DNA from: Taeniopygia guttata
Taxonomy: Eukaryota > Chordata > Aves > Passeriformes > Estrildidae
DNA length: 64,000 nt
Direction: 5' to 3'
Assembly (NCBI RefSeq): GCF_048771995.1
Contig: NC_133037.1
Span: 1,121,001 to 1,185,000 of the forward strand
Positions 57,713-64,000 of this stretch are shown here, piece by piece (positions within the stretch are counted from its first letter, which is position 1; each line of letters opens with the position of its first letter). The position numbers and the translations under genes were made by a program. The notes under the pieces were generated by a model, which saw only the letters and a program-made list of their open reading frames with translations, did no database searches and was not told where the DNA came from.

Positions 57713-59310
57713 CCAGCTGGGATGGATGGAGACCCAGGGGTGGCAGCTCTGGCAGGGCTGCTGGGGTCCCCACCTGGTGCCACCACAGGTGCATCCCCAG
57801 CCCCACTCTGCCCCACAGAACTCACCTGTCCCACTGGCACCAGGCCAGGGTGGCAGAGAACATTTCCAGCCCATAACAGTCTTTTGCTTCCTGAATAAAT
57901 ATTCTCTCTTCCACTTTTTTTTTGCGTTTTTTTTCCTCCGAGCCTGAGGCTCTGGTAATCCTGCAAGCTGTCCCACCACAGGACAAAGGGGAGGCCAGAA
58001 CATGAGGACCAAAGGGGAATGAGAGCCACGGAAAGGAGGCAGAAATCAGAAATCCAGGGGGTGCTGAGGCTGGAGACACCCCTGCACTGAGCACCAAACG
58101 CTGTCCCCAAATGGGGTTTCACAGTCAGCTTCAGTAAGATCAATATTTAGCCCTAATTAAAGCAAACATAACATGAACGCTGGGATGTGTGGAGGCCCCA
58201 GACACATTAAACAAAGCAGCATTTTTTTCTAGCATTACTTAAGGTTTCTGCAGTTCTAACCACAGTCTAACAGGAGCATCGGCCTCTCCATGTGGGGTCC
58301 TGGAGGTGCTCAGGACTGAGCAGTGCTGCCCCAGTCAGACACTTAAACCACTCCCCGCGTTTTGTGATTCATCTGCACAGTGAAAATCCCAAATACCCCC
58401 TCAGAACTGCCCGTGCCCCACCCACACACAGGCAGCACCACTGGGAAACCGAGTCCTCCCACCCATCCCTTTGCTTCACCCCTCTTTTGCCTTTGGGGGA
58501 CGTTTGGGGTCGTCACCATTCCATCTGGAGCCCAGGAACCAGCAGCACTGCTGGAGAGGTGGGAGGGAGCCCGTGGTGGGATCAGGACCCTCACCCACCA
58601 TGGGCTGCCCTCTGGCTCATTTTGTGGCACTGGGAGCAGAGGCTGCTCCCCCACCCCCAGTGCCAGCTGGAATTCCCAACTCAGGGACACGTGGGGGTGG
58701 CAGGGATCACTCCAGCAAAGGCAGGACCTGACCCTGGCACCCCTCAGCCCCAGGGGCCTGCAGGGCACCAGCCCTGGCAGTGCTCGGGCAGCTCAGACAC
58801 AGGCTGAGGTGCTGAAGTAAAACCAACCTGCAGTAAGTGCATTTTCCTGCAGGAACTGGGCAAAGCCTGTGGAGATGCTCCATCCTCCGGGGTGAGGGGC
58901 TGCCTCCTCCCCACAGAGCTTGGGGCCCAGGAGCCAAATGCCAGACACAGGGAGCACAACGTGACATCAGGAGAGAGCAGGAAAGCCAGCCAGGCTCTCC
59001 TGGCACCTCCCTGCAGTCTGGAAGGGAAAAAAGCCCTGAAGGTGCCAAGGGAGTTAAAATAAATAAATATCCCTGGTGACATGGGTAATGGGACCCTGAG
59101 CTCCTTCAGGCAGCGATGGCAGAGGAGCTGTGGGGGGAGCAAGGAGAGCCCTGCTCCCTCCTGCACCCCAAAAATCCCTCATCCCCCCTGAACCTTGAAA
59201 TCCCTCATCCCCCCTGCATCCTCAGTTCTTGCTCCCCTCTGTGCCATCCCCTGCACGACCAGGAATGACCCTGCTCAAACATTTCAAAGCACAGGAGGCA
59301 AACCCTTATC
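57713..59310. other. Intergenic DNA downstream of BHLHE40
   Basis: Unique, fairly GC-rich sequence. No gene or transposon was seen. Confidence 0.5.
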
Positions 59311-59330
59311 TTCCACAGGAAAAGAATTAT

Positions 59331-59336
59331 TTTATT
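59331..59336 (-). terminator. BHLHE40 poly(A) signal
   Basis: Minus strand reads cttaataaaataattc, followed by ttttcctgtgg. Confidence 0.8.
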
Positions 59337-59991
59337 AAGCATTTTTAAACAGCTACTTAACATTTACTCAAGATAAAAATATGTACAATATCCCACCTTG
59401 AAGGCGGCTCCAAAATATAAACACTGTACCTCTCCCGAGAGAAAAACGGAATATTCTTCTCTTCAAAAAAAAAAAGACAACCCAGAAACAAGAATACATT
59501 CATATTTCTCACTTCTTTATGCTCAAGTAGTTATACAAATAATAGACATCTGAAACCTTTTAACTTTTAATATATTTATATAATATATATATATTTATAA
59601 CAGGATTTTACAAATAAAGGCAACAACTGTATACCAAAAAAAACCCAAAAAACCAACAACAAAATAAACGTTAGAACACAATCTGCAATCAAGCATAGTG
59701 CATCTCAACAGCTGGTGCAATGGGAGGGCGACATGAGGATCCAGACAGGGGTTCTGCTCACCAGTAAGAAAAAAACCACCAAAGAGCACTGCCTTCAGCA
59801 GTGACGTTTGGGGGTTTTTAATTAAAAAGAAGCTGAACTGGAGAGGATGTTCCTCTGTGGAGGAAGCTCCTTGCAGCTCCCAGGAGCAGTGGCACTACCC
59901 GAGCCCTCTCTCCAGGTTTGCCAGGAGGAATCCAGATGCTCAAACCCTGCTGGGCTCCTGTGAAAATCCCAGCCTTGCCATTGTCCAGAGG

Positions 59992-60122
59992 CACTGCCAG
60001 GGGCACCTCCAGCAGGGATGGCACTGCCAGGGGCACCTCCAGCAGGGATGGCACTGCCAGGGGCACCTTCAGCAGGGATGGCACTGCCAGGGGCACCTCC
60101 AGCAGGGATGGCACTGCCAGCT
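59992..60122 (+). repeat. 30-bp minisatellite in BHLHE40 3' UTR
   Basis: About 4.3 copies of gcactgccaggggcacctcc plus agcagggatg, nearly identical. Confidence 0.95.
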
Positions 60123-60236
60123 CCCTCCGGCAAGAGCCCGACCTGCCCGGCCGGGAGAGCCGCGGGGATTGCCCAGGGAGTGCCAGGGCAGCCGGGGAGA
60201 GGCTGGAGCTGGTGCCAGCAGGGAAACCAGCCCAGG

Positions 60237-60486
60237 GGCAGCTCCTCCCGAGCTGGGATCCATCCCGGGCACAGCTCCTCCCGAGCCGGGATCCATCCCG
60301 GGCACGGCTCCTCCCGAGCCGGGATCCATCCCGGGCACAGCTCCTCCCGAGCCGGGATCCATCCCGGGCACGGCTCCTCCCGAGCCGGGATCCATCCCGG
60401 GCACGGCTCCTCCCGAGCCGGGATCCATCCCGGGCACGGCTCCTCCCGAGCCGGGATCCATCCCGGGCACAGCTCCTCCCGAGCCG
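60237..60486 (+). repeat. 33-bp minisatellite in BHLHE40 3' UTR
   Basis: About 7.5 copies of a 33-bp unit containing ctcctcccgagccgggatcc then atcccgggca. Each unit contains the inverted repeat ccgggat/atcccgg. The length is a multiple of three, so spurious frames are open on both strands. Confidence 0.95.
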
Positions 60487-60649
60487 GCCCAACGTAGCAG
60501 CTCGAGTTACAGGAAGGGCACAGGTTAATTTATTTATTAGATGAACGCCATGGAAAGCTCCAAGCAGCAGCTACCTTTTATTTCTTAAAAAAATATCTAT
60601 CTATCAGTAAAGGTGTGGAGAGAAACCTGTGGTAGGTCTGCCTGACCTG

Positions 60650-61330
60650 TGTGTGACCAGGCAGTGACCGCTGCCCTGCTCCTCCCAGTGACATTGCTGC
60701 CCCTGCAGTGACCACTGCCCTGCTCCTCCTGTGCTCACAGTGGCATTGCCACCACTGCCACCACCTCACAGTGGTCACTGCCCTGCTCCTCCTGGTGACA
60801 TTGCTGCCCCTGCAGTGACCACTGCCCTGCTCCTGCTGTGCTCACAGTGGCATTGCCACCACCAGTGACACTGCCCTGCTCCTGCTGTGCTCACAGTGGC
60901 ATTGCCACCACCTCCAGTGACACTGCCCTGCTCCTGCTGTGCTCACAGTGGCATTGCCACCACCACCAGTGACACTGCCCTGCTCCTCCTGCGCTCACAG
61001 TGGCATTGCCACCACCTCCAGTGACACTGCCCTGCTCCTGCTGTGCTCACGGTGGCATTGCCACCACCTCCAGTGACACTGCCCTGCTCCTGCTGTGCTC
61101 ACAGTGGCATTGCCACCACCTCCAGTGACACTGCCCTGCTCCTGCTGTGCTCACGGTGGCATTGCCACCACCAGTGACACTGCCCTGCTCCTGCTGTGCT
61201 CACGGTGGCATTGCCACCACCACCAGTGACACTGCCCTGCTCCTGCTGTGCTCACGGTGGCATTGCCACCACCAGTGACACTGCCCTGCTCCTGCTGCAC
61301 TCACAGTGGCAGTGCCACCACCACCCTGCC
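60650..61330 (+). repeat. About 50-bp minisatellite in BHLHE40 3' UTR
   Basis: About 13 copies of cagtgacactgccctgctcc, then tgctgtgctcacagtggcat, then tgccaccac, with 3-bp length variants. Each holds two small palindromes, cagtg-a-cactg and gtggc-att-gccac. Confidence 0.93.
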
Positions 61331-61793
61331 ACGCTCGGGGTCACTGGGCACCAGTCCAGCCAGGTGAGCCAGCGGGGCCGTTGCCTCCAGAGCCGCTCGG
61401 GGAAGTACCGTGGTTTATATTCACGTATTTTGTATTTGCAGACCCTCGAACCAGGTCTGCCCAATGGAATATTTCTTCACAGCTTTGCAATAGATTCGCA
61501 GCTGACCGAGTCAACCGTTGTTCTGTAGATGTGGAGAGGGAAGAAGGGAAGGGGCCAAGCACAAAACCCTTCTTTAATCTTTTGGAAGCAGTTGTCAATC
61601 GCTAACCTGGGCGCATCCTTCATCCTTCTCCAAGCTACCTGACAAGTCAGAGAAAAGGGATTTAGCTTCCTATGCACAGTGAACCTTGTCTCCACACCTC
61701 AGTCCAGCCAATATATAAAAGTGAAACGGTCTCTCAAACTAACAAAAAAAAAACAGAAAAAAAAAAAAAAGAGAAAAACCAGTCACACTGCGC

Positions 61794-62653
61794 TCAGTCT
61801 TTGGTTTCCAAGTTCAAAGGAGGAATCTGCTTCAAAGCTTGAAGCAGAGCCGAGGAGTCGATGGGGGAATGGGCCGGTACAGGAGAAGGGAGTCTCTGGG
61901 GCATCAGCAGAGGGGGGGAGATTTTGTCGGGGTTCATGAAGCCCGTCAGAGCTGCGGCAGAGGCCGGCAGGCTGGGGTACAGCACGGGCACCGAGGCCGG
62001 GTACCAGCACTTCTCCAGCATGGGCAGGTAGGCGGTGGCGGACGGCGGGATCAGGTAGAAAGGCAGGCACAGGGGAGGCTGGTGAGCGTGGGGGCCCAGG
62101 AAGCTGCTGGGGGAGCCCATCATGTCACTGCCAAAAGGGCCCTCGTCCTGCGGCGACTCCAGCCTGCTCCTTTTGGCCGGCGGGTCCTCAGTCTCTTGCT
62201 TAATAGAGCTTATTCTCTCCTGGACAGCGTACTTGAGGTCGGTATCCTTTTTGAAATAGGGCTGCTCCGCTTTGGAGTCGCTTTTCTCCAGCTCTCCCCC
62301 GTACCCGCTGTCCGTGTCCGTGTCGCTGCCGCTCTGCTCCCCGCTGGAGTGAGCGAATGTCCGCTGGATCACGGGCACGCAGTTCTTCCCGTGGCCCTCG
62401 CCCGCCGCGCCCAGCGGCGCCGGCTTCTCCTTCAGGTCCAGCATTTTGGGAGGGATGTCCCCGGCCTTGCGGGCGGCCCCGCCCTGCAGCACCTCGCTGG
62501 CCATCCGGTGCAGGTGGCTGACCAGCTGCGACGACTTCAGCTCCTTGCCGTTCTCGTGCTTGGCCAGGTATTGCAGCATTTCCTTGGCACACATCTGGAA
62601 ACCGGATCGAAACATTTCCTGGCTGGAATCAAGGTTTCTCGATGACAGGTCAC
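61794..62653 (-). CDS. BHLHE40: BHLHE40 last coding exon and stop
   Basis: 860 bases starting GT GAC CTG after acceptor ccttag. It codes GDLSSRNLDSSQEMF onward with the Orange domain and the C-terminal repression region. TGA at 61794-61796. Confidence 0.97.
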
Positions 62654-63792
62654 CTAAGGAAACATTAACAGAAAGAAATTAAAAATTAACAACATGCTAA
62701 ATAGTTCCATTTCCAGCTCCGAGGCGGACCGGAGGCGACGCTGGACTTGGGTTACAGCACGGCCAGAGGGGAAGCGATGGCCAAGCTGGACCCTATGAAC
62801 AGAAATCCCCAGATTTCTGCAGAAATGGACAATTCCACTGGAACATCCACCTGTCCACTTCTACATAATAAGTTCATGTAAAGTGCTGCCTGCTTTTTTT
62901 TTGTTATTTACTGTAAAATCCACCTTCAACAGGTACTGGAGTGCGGGGAGGGGAGTGAGTCAAGCTGTGGCTTCTCCAGGAAAGCCCCGGGGAAGGCAGG
63001 GCACCTCGCCCTGCACCCCGGGGCAGGGAGCTCCGGGCCCTGCCAGCAGCTCCACCAGCCCCAGGGGACTCCACTGCTCCACTGCACTCCCTGTGGCTGT
63101 CGGGGCAGGACGGCGCCTCCCAAAAATTCGGGTTTACTGTGTCTGATTCACGTGAGAGCCACATGTGAAAACAGCAGGAGGAAGTGCATCTAAGGCTGAT
63201 AAGCTGAAGCACCGGGTCCCCTCTGCCTGCAGAGCACAGGCCAGCTCGGTTATAAAGAAACTTAAAAAGGTTAAGGTTATCTGCTTTCTATACACACTTA
63301 AAAAGGTGTGTATAGAAAGCAGATTTATATCTATTTTCAGAGAAAAACAACCAAATAAACCAGACTGCGTCACAAACACAAACGGGAAGAATCAAATGGC
63401 TTTGGAGAGAACCTCACTGCAAACCTGGGCTGCAACTAAAACTACTTAAAACCCAGTTTAATTTCAAACAACTCCCAGGGCACTCTGCACTTGAGCAATG
63501 CATCATTTTTTGTGAAAGCTCATAAACAAAGCCTGAGAAAATGACAGCAGGAAAAGCCAGAATTCCTGTCCCCTCCCTTCTCGGTACCAGGGTGTCACAA
63601 GCGCATTTCACAGGCTCCCCAGGGAAAGCCCATCATACACACAGCCCATCACCCTGCCGAACACTCACCCGCCTGCAAACCGCTCTGCAAAGCGATGATC
63701 TTCTGCTGCTGCTGCTCGATGAGATTGGTCAGTGCCTTCACATGCTTCAGGGTGAGCTCCAGAACCACAGCCTTCTCCAGGTGCCCCAGAGT
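61794..63792 (-). CDS. BHLHE40: BHLHE40 (DEC1), basic helix-loop-helix repressor; 3' coding exons only
   Basis: Two coding exons: 63669-63792 and 61794-62653. They give 327 residues, equivalent to human residues from about 87 to 412. Exon 4 begins TLGHLEKAVVLELTLKHVKA, helix 2 of the bHLH domain. Exon 5 contains the Orange domain (QEMFRSGFQMCAKEMLQYLA), the Ser-rich GEQSGSDTDTDSGYGGE, a SUMO-type site IKQE and the C-terminus LLQALKQIPPLNLETKD. Human ends LLQALKPIPPLNLETKD. The basic region and N-terminus (human exons 1-3) lie beyond position 64,000. The protein is a nuclear repressor that binds CACGTG E-boxes and opposes CLOCK/BMAL1. The paralogue BHLHE41 has an Ala/Gly-rich C-terminus not seen here. 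Confidence 0.96.
62654..63668 (-). other. BHLHE40 intron between exons 4 and 5
   Basis: 1.0 kb of unique sequence with a perfect 19-bp inverted repeat at 63279-63324. No RNA gene was recognised. Confidence 0.75.
63279..63324. repeat. Perfect 19-bp inverted repeat with 8-base spacer
   Basis: Left arm atctgctttctatacacac (63279-63297), spacer ttaaaaag, right arm gtgtgtatagaaagcagat (63306-63324). The 12-mer acttaaaaaggt occurs at 63260 and again across the spacer at 63296. Confidence 0.97.
63669..63792 (-). CDS. BHLHE40: BHLHE40 coding exon 4 (human numbering)
   Basis: 41 codons plus one base, starting in phase 0 after acceptor gctcgcag. It codes the end of the bHLH loop and helix 2, with EQQQQKIIALQSGLQA. 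Donor gtgagt. Confidence 0.95.
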
Positions 63793-64000
63793 CTGCGAGC
63801 ACAGGGACAGGTTGGCACCCGCCGCCGGCTCGGCCAGGCAGGCAGGAGCTGCCGGTGCCTCCCCGGGAGCCGCGGGAGGACGGGCACGGTGAGACCCTGA
63901 GCAGGCGGGACTACCCCCGGCAGCATTGCACGGAAATAAGTTAAAAAGCAGGCTACGGAAAAGGCTCTCACGGAACCCTGTGGGTACTTTCGGACCAGCC
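63793..64000 (-). other. Start of BHLHE40 intron 3 (partial)
   Basis: GC-rich intron sequence upstream of exon 4. The preceding exon (ending HLKLT in human) is not in the window. Confidence 0.7.

Larger units (their letters stand above)
59315..61793 (-). other. BHLHE40: BHLHE40 3' untranslated region
   Basis: It runs from the stop codon to the AATAAA at 59331-59336. The distal 480 bp (59,335-59,815) are AT-rich, and on the minus strand resemble the human 3' UTR end as I remember it (tgtacatatttttatcttg, then agtaaatgttaagtagctg). The middle, 59,990-61,330, is filled with three minisatellites. Confidence 0.8.

Noticed and set aside
57202-57898. IHPSIHPS and GWMDGWMD repeat frames.
   Set aside because: Translation of the (ATCC)n microsatellite.
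59818-60528. Frames over 200 codons on both strands near the BHLHE40 3' end.
   Set aside because: They arise from the 30-bp and 33-bp arrays inside the BHLHE40 3' UTR.

Overview
The window is nuclear DNA from a vertebrate, almost certainly a bird. It contains truncated CR1 LINE 3' ends, small introns, CpG-rich promoters and many short GC-rich minisatellites. It carries three protein-coding genes, all on the minus strand. In order of transcription (right to left) they are BHLHE40 (3' part only), ARL8B (complete) and EDEM1 (complete). This is the same order and relative orientation as I recall for human 3p26; in chicken these genes should lie on chromosome 12 (from memory). I could rebuild every coding exon of EDEM1 (12 exons, 608 codons before the stop) and ARL8B (7 exons, 186 codons) by hand with GT/AG boundaries and consistent phase. 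I could also rebuild the last two coding exons of BHLHE40 (exons 4 and 5 by human numbering).

Layout. Positions 1 to about 10,700 are gene-poor flank downstream of EDEM1. They hold minisatellites, a CR1 remnant, two related polypurine units and AT-rich stretches that look like conserved non-coding DNA. Positions 10,745-23,851 are EDEM1, with a CpG-rich promoter at 23,840-24,060. Positions 24,060-25,460 are a short spacer. Positions 25,460 (or 27,740) to about 42,200 are ARL8B, whose first intron is 8.6 kb and whose promoter is bounded by two GC-rich tandem arrays. Positions 42,250-59,310 are intergenic: a 40-bp minisatellite, a 650-bp AT-only block, possible regulatory islands, a (GGATG)n and a 410-bp (ATCC)n microsatellite. 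Positions 59,315-64,000 are the 3' part of BHLHE40, whose 3' UTR contains three unrelated minisatellites.

The genes do not form an operon-like unit. EDEM1 acts in ER-associated degradation of misfolded glycoproteins. ARL8B is the small GTPase that couples lysosomes to kinesin. BHLHE40 is a circadian and stress-responsive E-box repressor. I saw no new coding system. The most interesting items concern how repeats have been absorbed into gene structure. A CR1 tail supplies the branch-point and polypyrimidine region of EDEM1 exon 2. An out-of-frame upstream ORF covers the whole first exon of EDEM1. A minisatellite with CACCC-box and T-box-like motifs adjoins the ARL8B promoter, which also carries a CLEAR-like E-box. 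Hairpin-forming arrays fill the BHLHE40 3' UTR, and a perfect 19-bp palindrome in a BHLHE40 intron looks like a template-switch product.
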